Source: Isoetes taiwanensis (lineage: Eukaryota; Streptophyta; Lycopodiopsida; Isoetales; Isoetaceae). Taken from it: a stretch of 64,000 bases of DNA. Shown piece by piece: positions 1 through 11,362 of the stretch; position 1 is the stretch's first letter, and each line of letters begins with the position of its first letter. The notes beneath the pieces are model-generated. The model did not search any database and had not been told where the DNA came from. It was given only the letters and a program-made list of their open reading frames with translations. The stretch is from assembly GCA_021234155.1 (NCBI GenBank), contig JAJEKV010000097.1:2519477-2583476 (forward strand), read 5' to 3'. A program made the translations under genes and the position numbers.

Positions 1-748
1 ACTCATCATAATATAATTTTTACCATTAAGTGGGCGCTTTATGGGCACCCTCCCCTAGAAAAAAGTGCTGCACGGGAGGGTTGCCCTCCATTGAGTTCGC
101 ATGTTTTTATTTTGTTATTTGGTATCAAAGATGTCAACATGCAATGCGCTTGTTGATATGCCAGGAAAGGCATGTAGATTGTCGTCCTTGTAACATGAAT
201 GCGCTTGTTGATATACCAGGGTAGATTGTCGTTCTTGTAACAAAATGTATGGGCTTACTTAATTACTATGAAGTTATTAGTACTTTCTGTTTTCTTCTTA
301 GTTATATTAATTAGCCTCCACAACTTGTGAAATTTGAGCGCTTCTAGATTATGGAAACGAATCCTTTATGTCTATACCATTTAAGAAGGCCCGATATTAA
401 ACAAAGAAGATCCATCACATTAAAAAATATTCTGCCTTTTCATTCAATAGCAACATGCCACATGGCAACTTTCTAATCCAGGAATGTCTATGAACTTTCT
501 AACCGAGGAATGTCTATATGAAGTTCATTTGGTATGTGCGAGGAACTTCTCCGGTTGTTGTAACAGTTTACCTGCTATTCTGGAACTTTTATCTAGTATT
601 CCGAAGCTTTGCCCAAGATTTCAAGTATTTTTGAGCAATTCTACAGCAACAGAAATTTCCTAACTAACTATTCTATTCCATTCTATTCTATTATATTCTT
701 CTATTTGATGTCTAGATGTACATGGAAAAATACCCACATTTTGCCTAT
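1..748 (+). other. Flank of the large transposon; possible LTR-retrotransposon remnant
   Basis: No gene is recognised. TGGTATCAAAG at 120-130 resembles the initiator-Met tRNA primer-binding site that follows the 5' LTR in many plant Copia-type elements, so 1-119 could be an LTR end. A near-duplicate phrase (AATGCGCTTGTTGATAT) occurs at about 145 and 200. A short ATTCT-rich run lies at about 665-700. No gag or pol reading frame follows, so the LTR reading is weak. Confidence 0.3.
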
Positions 749-781
749 GGGTAAATTTATATTGGTGGTGTACAAAAAAGC
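749..781 (+). repeat. Left terminal inverted repeat, 33 bp
   Basis: Identical over 33 bases to the reverse complement of 11363-11395. Similarity stops abruptly after ...AAAAAAGC on both sides. It is preceded by CTAT. Confidence 0.93.
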
Positions 782-2496
782 AGTCCGGGACATCGGGTGC
801 TTGACGGGTGCTGGGGGACCTTCATCGTGACGTGCTGGCACCCGTCACTGTTTTTTTCACTCCCCGCCATTTTTTCCCAACCTCCGGAACGGTTGATCTC
901 GGATCAATTTTGGAGGATCGGCGGATTGTTTGTCCAAGTCAGCGATCCCTGGTATGTAGCAATTCGGATGGTGCTTGGAATTTGCAATTGGCGGGCAAAT
1001 TTTCCAAAGCCTCGTTTGTTTGGCAGAATGCAGCTGCTGCTTTTCTTTGCAGATGTTTTCCAATGCATGCGAATTGGGAAGGCGCATTCCTTCTGGCCAT
1101 TTCTAAGAATGGAACAAGATTTGATCCTGATAATTTACTGTCCAGTTTGCATAATCTTGTACAGCAATCCGAGCAATTTAAGCAGCTGTGTGGTCGGCTG
1201 GCCTCCAAAATTGCTGAGAATACGCCTTATACTGAGCCTTTTGCAAATGTTCCTGATGTTCCAGAACAATCTTTTGGCTATGAACACATTCCAGGTAATC
1301 AGTAGTTCAATAATCAGCAGTTCTTGGGCTATTGAATTTGGTTCTGTTATTGATTTGCTCTTAATTTGCAGAAGATGAGAAAGATACACAGTTTTCACCA
1401 TATGATGCTACAGGTCTTGAATCTGCAGAAGACATTCAAGAACAGCACATGGAGGACCAAGTTGAAGCAGGTCATTGCTTTCATTTGCAATAAAATTTAT
1501 TGCTTAATTTTCAGAAGTTTTATTAATTGCAGAATCTGGAAGAGAGGAAGAAGAGGATTTCTTTGTCCATGAAGACATCCAAGATTATGCAGAGGACATC
1601 CAAGATTATGCAGAGGACATCCAAGACCAGCACATGTGTGACAAAATTGAAGCAGGTTATTGGTGCTGTACTGACTTCCTTTTTGGTGCTCAAGTTATGT
1701 GCACTGTGCTTTATTTTCATAACTGTTGTTATTTGCAGAATCTGCAGCACAAGAAAATTTGTTAATCTATAGGAAAATCGATGCACAGAGAAAAAGGCTG
1801 CAGAGAGCAAGAAAAAGAGCAAGGGAGGCTGAATTGTTAGAAGATGACAGTGCTCTGGAAGATGTTTTGAGCAAGAGAAGGAAACAACAAATGTCCAAAT
1901 TGATTGCAGAACATGCTAATAAGGTATGTGGAAAACTGTCAAAAAAGGAGAGGAAAGAAGTTCTTCAAGGTGCTGCTAAGATGCTGCCAGAATTTGAAAT
2001 GTTGAAATTGAAAGAAGTAGGGACAATGACTAAGATTGTCAACAACTTGAGGAATTCTCTTGCAAAGCATAAGTATGCCAGGTCGACTGATGTGCTTACA
2101 GCAAGGACCTCAGCCATGGTATATGCTGTTGTACCTGGCACTAATATGTAGCATAATAACAGGGGGTTTTCTTTGTGTTTTTGTACGCTTTTTACAAAGG
2201 TTTTCCTAAGATTTCATGGCGTATTCGAATGGATGTACTAATGCGTACATCTAGAGTGCACCATTTCTTAGTCGTTGATTTAGCTCTTTTTTTCCAATGG
2301 TCCAACATCCAAGGGCTCACAACAAAAGCCCTCTTTTTATTTTAGGGGCTGAACATGCACAACAATGATTCTGGCCTCCATAGCCGGCTTTTGCATCAGG
2401 TTTTGCAAGTGAGCAGGCAATGCGAAGGACAATCACAATTCTCATTTCTTTTTCGGGCCCTAAAGCCGGCGCCAAAGGTCTCTTACCTAAATCGCC

Positions 2497-2878
2497 ATGG
2501 CGGCCATGAAGAGGCTCTTAGCGATCTAACTTTGGCCCTGTTGATGGATTTCGTAACAGCGGCAAAGAAACAGGACAAGAATCTGGAAGAAATTACTCAC
2601 AAGATTTATTTTGATGTGGAAATCAATGGGAAGGCAGCAGGTCGCGTGGTTATGGGGCTCTATGGTCGCAGGTCGAGACTGAAGCCACTTATTTACGTCT
2701 TTAGGGCAAAGATCTACGGGATTTATTTCAAATAAGGTTTCCGATTCCCCGTGAAGCTATTTTTGGATCAAATGTGTCGGATCCTGTACTTGCTATCATC
2801 TTCTTCCTCAACCCAACTCAGAGTGGAGCTCCCAAAAGTACTGTTAGAATTGCCGACAGTGGAGAGCTTCCCCTGTAA
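2497..2878 (+). pseudogene. Captured secretory-type cyclophilin (peptidyl-prolyl isomerase) fragment
   Basis: The segment joins the two ends of a plant cyclophilin. From ATG at 2497 there is a hydrophobic signal-peptide-like start, with a frameshift at ATC/TAA. This is followed by [20 protein letters not shown] and RVVMGLYG, the first strand of the cyclophilin fold. After about 150 unrelated bases, QSGAPKSTVRIADSGELPL and a stop at 2876-2878 match the cyclophilin C-terminus. The central barrel, including the catalytic Arg and the Phe/Trp ligand-pocket motifs, is missing. It resembles ER/secreted cyclophilins with a signal peptide (inference). Lying on the coding strand inside the transposase intron, it looks like host gene capture rather than a gene at home. 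It cannot encode an active isomerase. Confidence 0.85.
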
Positions 2879-2929
2879 ACATACTTTGTTCATTTGCTCA
2901 GAAATTATGTTGAGGCGGGTTTCTGCGAA

Positions 2930-4075
2930 TTGGCAACTGGCAGTTCTGAATCCCCTTAGCGGTTCGTCTATATTCTTACCCAAAGCTCCATCTTGCAGGC
3001 TTGATTTCAGTGCTTGTATAATTGCATTGCATGTAGATAAGAACCCTAAAGTTTCCTCCGACAGATCATGCAGCAAGAGTCTTAGGTATAAAGTAGTAGT
3101 GATTTCTTATTGGGAGCTTCCAAAGGAGCACTGTGAATGCAAGCCTCTGGATTGTGATCGCCGTGATACCACTTTTTTGTGGCACATGTGTATGATTCTG
3201 ATGTAGAAAGCTTGGTCCAGCGCAAGGCACAAACAACAAATGTAGTGATGGTGGGATGATCTGTGAAGGAAATTTGCGAAATGGTTATGGTACCAAAACA
3301 GTGCATGAACTATTACAATCAAATGCATGAACTTGGAGCAGATAGAGAAGGTGCTTTGATATTAATACATGGGCAGTTTGCAGGTAAAAATCTCTGATGT
3401 ATCTTCTTCTAAAGGAGACGGGCTTGACTTGTGGCAACTGGCAGTTCTGAATCCCCTTACCGGTTTGTCTATATTCTTACCCAAAACTCCATCTTGCAGG
3501 CTTGATTTCAGTGCTTGTATAGTTGCATTGCATGTAGATAAGAACCCTAAAAGTTCCTCCCAAGCGGATCATGCAAAGAAGAGGCTTAGGTATAAAGTAG
3601 TAGTGATTTCTTATTGGAAGCTTCCAAAGGAGCACTATGAATGCAAGCCTACGATTGTGACCGCCTGTGATACCACTTTTTGTGGCACATGTGCATGATT
3701 CTCGATGTAGAAAGTCGCCCAGCGCGCACAAACAAAGAAATGTAGTGATGGTGGGATGATCCGTGAAGGAAATTTGCGAATGGTTATGGTACCAAAACAA
3801 GACATGGGCGCTTTGCGTGCAAAAATCTCTGATGTATCTTCTTCTAAAGAAGACGGGCTTGACTTGTGGCAACCGGCGATTCTCAATCCCCTTACCTTAT
3901 GATCCCAGAAGGAAATTTGCGTAATGGTACCAAACAAAGGCATGAACTATTACAATCAAATGCATGAACTTGGAGCAGATAGAGAAGGTGCTTTGATATT
4001 AATACATGGGCAGTTTGCAGGCAAAAAATCTCTGATGTATCTTCTTCTAAAGGAGACGGGCTTGACAAGTCACTC
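2930..4075 (+). repeat. Three diverged tandem copies of a 0.2-0.5-kb unit
   Basis: A unit starting GGCAACTGGCAGTTCTGAA occurs at about 2934 and again at about 3434, with a shorter copy from about 3862. Copies share the end phrase GTATCTTCTTCTAAAGGAGA (about 3398, 3835 and 4037). Copy lengths are roughly 500, 430 and 205 bp. The last copy reads openly for about 60 codons but I recognise no protein family. It may be further captured host sequence. Confidence 0.75.
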
Positions 4076-4534
4076 ATGAATAATAGGGCAGAGGCATATT
4101 ATATTATAATCCAGCCACTATCACGCATGGAAATGTTGGATTAGAGGGTCTATTCTGTAATTGTATTATCTCATTTATGGTGATTACTTACAATTCTATT
4201 GCTTCTCTTTAGAGAAATTTTACTGTGAGTATTTGCAATATTTTTTTCCTACTACCTCCATATGGTTCTAGCTTTGCATATTCTGCCCGACCTAAATTTG
4301 AACAATGAGACTAGTGATGGCTTCTAGTAAGTTGCTATTTTCAATAACTCAATAAATTTCTAAATAAAATGCTTTTATAGCATATATAATTATATTACAT
4401 TATGCTTTGATATTATAGTTAGTCATGTTTCATTTCTCTATATTCCCTTTTTTTTTTTTCTTAATGTTTTTTATATTACATAACACATATTGCTACATGT
4501 TTTAGATGTCTTTTATATTCTCACGTCTGTTTTT

Positions 4535-4860
4535 TTTTTAATGGCCCGAAGGGCCAAAAAATTTTTTAGTATAATAACCAACACATAACTACCATTGACA
4601 TTAATAAATATAACCATTGGATCCAACACATTTAAATTAAAATCCCCCTTAAACCCCCTTTGGTTTGGGTGCATATTCACACGAGGGGTGACGTAGGGCA
4701 GCGAGAGCCCTCATAATTGTATTTTGCACGTACGAAATCAACACCATATAGTATTCCGGTTGAAATCTTATAGTATTTTGCGAATCTTGTTATACTGTAT
4801 AGCAAATCTTGTACTTGCATACCCCACAAACGAGGAACTTTACGTACGGTGTAGAAGATA
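4535..4860 (+). mobile_element. Broken copy of the foldback element seen at 59818-60300
   Basis: It starts with the small palindrome GGCCCGAAGGGCC and AAAAAATTTTTTAG. It then shares CCCCCTTAAACCCCCTTTGG, TTTGGGTGCATATTCACACG, GTAGGGCAGCGAGAGC and the downstream spacer (to GTACGGT) with the copy at 59822-60126. Only the left arm and spacer are present, the right arm being absent. It ends just before the transposase exon-5 acceptor. Confidence 0.8.
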
Positions 4861-7356
4861 TGTTACTACAGCAGTTCAGAGAAGGAAAACAGCAGAAATT
4901 GGTGATGGCCCATGGTCAATGTTTAAAAAGAAAACCAGATCTGATAAACTAAGCAGGAAACAACAGAAATTAGTAACTGACATTTGGACTTTTCAGACAC
5001 GAGTTTCACCATGCAAGAAACATGTTATTAAGATTAGGCTTGGTAAAGGAAACAAGATAATGCATGCTCTTCACTTTCTGGAGGAAACTGAGGTTATTTT
5101 ATTTTTGTTTGACATTTATCATTTCATTTCTTCACAATGCTAACTCTTTTTGTTGCTTATAATGCAGTGCACTTTTTATGCAAGATTTCGAAGAGAATAT
5201 CCAAAATTTGAAGTATCTTTCTCATCATTTCGTGCACTAAAACCTCCATTCGTTCGAAAAGTAAAGGATAGAGAAACTTGCTGTTGTGTGTACCACATGA
5301 GGCTTGACTATGTCAGACAAGCACTAAACAAAATTAGGCTGGATAGAAATATTCATGGTGCTGACTGCAGTTGTACTTGTTCTGTCTGTGGTGCTGGACC
5401 GAAATGTGAAGCAAATGCAATGACCTACAAATCATCAAGTGATTTGTGGAGGTCAATTGTATGTGCTAAGGATGTTGCAGATGAGTGGTATGCTCATGAC
5501 TGCATGTTGCTGAAATGCACAACCTGTGGCCCTTCTAAGTTACCTATGTGTCCTAAAGAATTGAGCAAGAGTTCAGGGCATTTGGTAGAATGGAAAACCT
5601 TTGACAGGGTATGTGAAGCATATTAAGTTTTTTCATGTGTGGTAGTCTTAAACTTATTTTGTGGTTGTACTTTTTTCTTCCCAGGTTTTTGAATCAGCAA
5701 AAGAGGTTGATGGCAAAGGTGGGACAAAATTGGTTCCAAAGCCAATTGTGAAGCTTGTATACAAGACCAGTTCAACAGCAGATGTGCTGTCTTATGCCAA
5801 AAACATTGTGACTGAATTCATTCCCCATAACTACGAGGCAAGGTGGCAAGCAAAGCAATTCAGAGAATGTCTAGGCACTTTCCCAGAAAACACTGTGGTA
5901 TCAGTCATAGATTTTGCTGAAAACTATACCTTCAAAATACAGCAGGAAATCCAAAGCTTGCATTGGAGAAATGATCAGTGCACAATACTTGTGCACATCA
6001 GTTACAGGCATGCAACAGAGAGAGAGGTTGAAGAGAAATCTTTCAGCAGTGGTGACAGGCATATCATCAAGGAGACTCATTTTTACATTTCGGATGATAG
6101 AGATCATGACACCTTATTTGTCCAGCACTGTCTAAACAAGCATGCTGATTACTTGGCCAGCAAGTTAGTCAGATACAACAACCATGTAATGTGGTCTGAT
6201 GGCTGCTCACACCAGTTCAAGGGTGCAAGAACATTCTACTTTCTTGGGAGATTCTATAAGAGCTCTGGCATTCCAATAAACTGGAACTACTTTGCTTCAT
6301 ATCATGGAAAAGGTAAATTCAGATCAGTTTTTGATTGGCCTACATTTTGTAAGACAATAGACACAATTGTTTGAATGGCAGGTGAGCATGATGGGGCAGG
6401 GGCTGTTCTCAAGAGAGCACTCACACACGAAATGTTAAAGAGGAATTCCAAGCCTTTACGGGATGCTCATGATGTTGTTCAATTCTGCAGGGAACACTTC
6501 AAGGATTCTGACAAACATAGGTACATTCTACTTCAAGGATTCATGACTGCTGTGACAGTGCTCAATGTTACTCATCAATGTTACTTATTAGACACTACTC
6601 AATGTTACTCATCAATGTTACTTATTAGACGCTACACAATGTTACTCAACAATCTGTGTTTGTAGGTATTTTTGGGAGATCAAGGTGGATGAAGTAAGCA
6701 GGGTTGAGCAGTTCGATTGTGCTACTTTAACAGGGTCCAGTAAATTTCATAGCATCAGGCCAGTGAACTCCAGGGATGCCACTCAAGTTGCACATATGAA
6801 TTACTCATGCTTTTGTCATAATTGTTGGGTGGGTAAATACAGTAAGTGCATACACAAAGATAGGATAGGTACCTGGACGTTTTCAGAATTAAGACCAGGG
6901 ATTGAGGATGATGCTGCACTTGTTGATGGGCCAGTCTATGAGGGAGATGCTGAGTGGAAATCAGATATTATAGATGTAGGAGAGAACTTTTGCGTGGGTT
7001 GCTCCAAAGAGTAATAAGGAGAAGGCTGATTTCTACATCTTAAAATGTACTTGTACCTAAGCATGTTGTAGAGAAAGCATACAAAGATCCTTGGGGACAA
7101 AAATTTGGGAGGAGGGAAGTGGTGGTCACAGCAAGTTTTATAAACCGTGGGAGACAAAGCAGTATGAACTACTTGAATATGAGCCGATCAGCAGTGTTTA
7201 CTGATCACTTAATTGTCTCCCCGCAATTTTGACATGAAGGATATAGGACATAATATGTTTGAATTGGAGGATGATGTCCATGAAAACATACTTGAAAGTT
7301 TGCAGACGATTCACATATACTAGCCCAATGTGATGTTGCCGGTAACAACAATCTAA

Positions 7357-8190
7357 ATGCGTGCAAGTCAACAGAGCAAGTCAACGATAAGACAACAGAG
7401 AAGACCGGCAGTAAGTCGCCAGAAGAAGGCTAGTAAGTCGGCGAACAAATCAGCGAGGCAAGTCAACAGAGAAGACAAAGATGCAAGTCAACAGACAAGT
7501 CACAGCCCCAAATCAACGAGGCAAGTCACAAACCAACTCAAGAGTCAAGTCAACAGCCAAGTCGTGAGAAAAGTCAGCAAAGAAAGTCACAGAAAAGTCG
7601 TGAGAGAAGTCCGCACCAACTCAACAGCCAAGTCAGCAGACCAAGCCATCGGCCAAGTCATCACCAAGTCATCACCAAGTCACAGGCAAGCCAGCAGCCC
7701 AAGTCATCACCAAGTCAAGAGTAAGCCAGCAGCCAAGTCGGCAGCCAACTCAATGTACCAACTCAATGGCCAACTCATGTCCATGTCGTGACCAACACAA
7801 CGACCAAGTCGTGACCAACTCAACTCAATGTCGGAACAAGTCAAGAAACAAGTCAAGTCAACCAACAATTGAACAATTGAATAATTGAATAATTGAATAA
7901 TTCATTCATTCATTCAATGTAACATTCAGTCATTGTAACATTCTTATTCAATGTAACATCCATTCATTGTAACATTCTTATTCAATGTAACATTCATTCA
8001 TTGTAAGATTCTTATTAGAATATGTTATTCACAATGTTATTTACTTCATTATGATATCTTACTAATGTTATTAACTTCATTATGATATCTTACTAATGTT
8101 ATTAACTTCATTATGATATCTTACTAATGTTATCTTACTTCATTCTTATTAGAATATGTTATTCACAATGTTATTTACTTCACTATGATA
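7357..8190 (+). repeat. Short-period satellite block inside the transposon
   Basis: 7357-7870 is a degenerate array built on AAGTCAACA / CAAGTCA units of about 7-10 bp. 7870-8030 has TTCATTCATTGTAACATTCTT-type repeats. About 8030-8190 has repeats of about 34 bp containing TTATGATATCTTACTAATG. The Lys/Ser/Gln-rich open frame across 7357-7791 is a by-product of the repeats rather than a likely gene. Confidence 0.85.
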
Positions 8191-8329
8191 TCTTACTAAA
8201 GTTATAAACATGGGGGTATACATTAAACCTTATACATACAGTATACTTGCTTTATTACTTTACCAAGCAATGTAGTGTGGTGTGTGGTCACATGTCCAGT
8301 TGGATGCTGCCTAATGGTGTGACGTTAAA

Positions 8330-8800
8330 ACTACTATCTATCTATCTATCTATCTATCTATACATACAGTATACTTGCTACATATCTTATACATATAGTA
8401 TACTTGCACATACAGTATCTTATACATACAGTATACATACAGTGTACATATAGTATACTTATACACATAGTATACATACAGTATCTTATACACACAGTAT
8501 ACATACAGTATCTTATACATATAGTATACATACAGTATCTTATACACATAGTATACATACAATATCTTATACATACAGTATCTTATACATACAGTATACA
8601 TATAGTATACATACAGTATCTTATACACATAGTATACATACAGTATCTTATACATATAATATACATACAGTACACATACAATATACATACAGTAGACATA
8701 AAGTATACATACATTATACATACAGTACACTTGCACATACAGTATCTTATACATACAGTATACATACAGTATATCTTATACCTTATACATACATTCATAG
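8330..8800 (+). repeat. (CTAT)n and TATACATACAGTATCTTA minisatellite
   Basis: A pure CTAT run at about 8334-8362 is followed by about 430 bp of variants of TATACATACAGTATCTTATA. The repeats keep long Tyr/Ile/Val/Cys-rich frames open on both strands. These frames have no independent coding evidence. Confidence 0.9.
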
Positions 8801-9051
8801 CTTAAGTAGCACATTACATTTCAAAATAAGTGTCATATACAAAAATTTTCTCAGCACATAAGTCTGTTCCAACTCACAGCACATAAGTGAGTCATATATC
8901 AGCACATGAGGGGGTCATACAAGTAAGTTCTATACAAAATTTATCTGGATGTCCTCATGGCATCCAAATATCAGTTAAAAAAAGTTTTTTAAACTATCGA
9001 TGTTCAAAGAATCATAGATTAAACTTTTTTCTCCGACTTCACCCTATTTTT

Positions 9052-11050
9052 TTAAGTAGGACTCACCCAATAGTCGTCATTCTCGGCTTCATCATCAGGA
9101 GACGATACAGGATCAGCAGCCTCTGCTTGTGGATTTGGGAGTGCTGTAAAAAGAAATGGGCACATAATTAAATTTGTGTCGAGAACATACTTCAAATAAA
9201 AATGTCAAGCAGATACTTACTAGGTGTTGGCAGTGTCTTCTCGGGAGAAGCTAATGTACTATCTGGCAAATCCAGCATCAAATTCTTAACTGCATTGCTT
9301 GGCCAAACATAGTGCTTGACACTTGTTTCTACAGTAAAAAAACATAAACAGTTGCATTAGAATTTGAATTAAAATACCACAACATAAGCACCTTATAGAT
9401 TTAACATCCACAATACCTTGACATTTGCTGCTCATTGGACTGCCAAAGCCTTCTTCATCAGCCTCCCCAATCAGTCCCTCAAGCACCAGGTCCTTGGCTA
9501 CATCATTCACGACTGCAAATTACACTATAAGAATTAAATACATGCATTAAATAAGAACATACAAATGCAAAGCAATACCTTTCATCACAGGTGACTTTGG
9601 ACTGCTCTTGTCTTCATCTTCATCTGCATCTAAACAAATAAAAAAGCAGCAATTAGAACTTAAGTGAAGCAAATAAAACATGAAGCAAATTCAACTTAAG
9701 TACAAGACTTACCCTCTGTTACCTCCTTTGCTTGCTGCTTTTTCTTGGCACTCCTTGTGACCCCTTTCTTGAATCTTCTTTCAGGGACAGGTGCTTCTTC
9801 AGATGCACTGCTGTCTGATGAGTCTACTACCACATGCTTCCTCTTGTAAGGAAGAACCTTTGGCTCCTCAACTTCTGTATCACCTCCTGATTCCTGTTCT
9901 TCTGATTCCTCGGGTACATCTAATTCAGTGACATGGCCGAGCTCAAGCAGCAGTGCATGTGGCACTGATTCATTGCATCCTGCAACCAGACAGTGCATGC
10001 CAACTAAAACAGCTCCAAAGCATGCCACTTATGGTTGCACTTGAGCTTCACAAGCATGCTGTAATCTTCAGAAAATTGCAGACCACAAAGTTCACATGCA
10101 TCAGAAGTAGCACAAAGGGGGAGGTTATAAATACCCATACTGATCCGCATCTCCTGTAATTTCTTGTTGGTCTTCAAAACATTGACTTGAGTGGCCCTCG
10201 AATGCCATGATTCAATGCTGTGCTCGTAAGACTTCACATCACGTTTCAGCTGTGAAATTTCTTCAAAGAGTCGAGAATACATCCCTACCCATGCCTCGAA
10301 GCGTGTCCTCCAGAAGCCCCCTCAGCAGGTCCTCTTCACACTTAAAACCTGCTGCTTGCTTTTCATAGTCTTCATCACCTTTAGCAATCCTTTGCAAGTC
10401 GCATCTAAGCTTGTACTTCTCTTCGATGGCATCTGCTAAACGGTCGCAGTATTGTTTAGAAATAGCCATGCTGCCTTCCATCCTTAGAGCTTCCTCTTCG
10501 ATCTTCACGAGTCTGCTCTCCCTCCGCTTTCATCTCCGGTTTCTAGTCCCGCTCATGAGGCTCGATATATTCACAAAAAGCATTCAAAGGGGTTTTCTTC
10601 GACTGTTTCTTCAACGAATCTTTGTAGGAGTCCGCTGCAAATGAAGCCCAATTCACTAAGTAATCCTTCTTGTTTGATAAAGCTTTGCTTGTATCCTGCC
10701 AAGCAAATGCCCTTCGAACAGAGTCCGAACCTCATTGTTTACGGTTTTTCCGGTACACCTTGTGGACAAGCTCTCCCAACTCCGACCTAAAAGCTGGCCT
10801 GACCAAACTGATCTTCATTTTGCCATTCTCTAATGGACTGCTCCAAACCTGCAGCCAATCAGACTCACTCACGTCCTCGGGCTTCAACTGTTTTGGCTTT
10901 TTCCCATCTCCACATAAGCCACGAAAAGTGGCGAACTCATACTCTGTTCTAGCCACCTAAGAAGTCAGTAATGTAAGACAAAACAAAGTTAGAATTCAAA
11001 GCTAACCCAAAAAAAATCGATTATTTACCTTCTTCAAAGATGTAATCCAT
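9052..11050 (-). pseudogene. Second transposon gene: coiled-coil / zinc-finger-like protein, damaged
   Basis: Read on the - strand, good GT/AG junctions give a multi-exon gene. A short first exon (11050-11029, or a frame reading WITSLKK) leads to 10956 onward (ARTEYEFATFRGLC). The frame is then interrupted by a TGA near 10732 and a TAG near 10548, with a frameshift near 10510. The protein continues through a Glu/Arg-rich coiled coil and a Cys/His cluster (CELCG... LKCNHKWHA) resembling a RING/ZZ-like finger. An acidic Ser-rich tail follows, with small exons near 9718-10010, 9585-9632, 9419-9513, 9222-9328 and 9052-9144, ending DDYWVSPT and a stop at 9052. Inferred phases match across the last four introns. 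It is divergent from and convergent with the transposase. A DNA-binding or regulatory partner is possible, but I do not recognise the family. Confidence 0.6.
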
Positions 11051-11362
11051 GGCTGTCACCGAAAAAGCAAGGCGCCCGATTGATTGAAGCACTAAGCGCT
11101 TGATCGGAATGAGAAAACTAAGCGCTTGGACGGAATGAACAAACCCAAAACTGAGATCTGCAATTAGGCTACGAAATTTCGTGATCATTGAGGATCATAG
11201 CCAAGGCAATTCGCGCGCATTCCGAGGCTCGTCGGAACCCTTTCGCGATGATTCAGTGGCAGACTTCATTCCTGCCCGTCGCCAGTCTTCAATGAACCGT
11301 ACGACCCGTCGAAGGCAAAAAAGCAGCGCTCGGACGAGGTGCTGACGCGCTGCTGGAATTTC

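Larger units (their letters stand above)
2119..4879 (+). other. 2.76-kb transposase intron acting as a cargo bay
   Basis: The donor after ATG at 2118 (GTATAT) and the acceptor at 4879 (GCAGTTCAG) join in phase 0 and restore a continuous reading frame. The intron contains, in order, a captured cyclophilin fragment, three copies of a diverged repeat, an AT-rich stretch with nothing recognisable (about 4080-4530), and a segment related to the foldback element at 59818. The other transposase introns that I could delimit are only about 60-85 bp. Confidence 0.65.
808..7232 (+). pseudogene. Spliced DDE-type transposase (DFAENY family) with C-terminal frameshifts
   Basis: Exons inferred from GT/AG junctions with matching phase: about 808-1294, 1372-1470, 1533-1655, 1739-2118, 4880-5092, 5168-5608, 5685-6312, 6382-6520 and 6666 onward. 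The N-terminal part is acidic with three tandem copies of a 21-bp unit (ATCCAAGATTATGCAGAGGA-), then a basic coiled stretch (RKRLQRARKRAREAE). A Cys-rich zinc-binding region follows (CSCTCSVCG... CTTCG). The catalytic core has DFAENY, then WSDGCSHQFKG, then YHGKGEHDGAGAVLKR, giving plausible DDE/D acidic residues. A second Cys/His cluster (CFCHNCWVGKYSKCIH) precedes the end. At the TTTT run near 6988 a one-base shift ends the frame at 7014, but the other frame continues (AWVAPKSNKEKADFYILKC). A second shift near 7045 leads to PKHVVEKAYKDPWG and a stop at 7232. The true start is unclear: the first in-frame codon near 808 is GTG. Similar DFAENY/SDGC/HGKG proteins are known to me from invertebrate and some plant genomes. 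Confidence 0.8.

Noticed and set aside
4724-4879. N-terminal coding sequence ahead of the transposase core exon
   Set aside because: This open stretch belongs to the foldback element copy shared with 60020-60126; the phase-correct acceptor is at 4879.
8350-8805. Long Tyr/Ile/Val-rich open frames on both strands
   Set aside because: They are translations of the TATACATACAGTATC minisatellite; no start context, domain or splice support.
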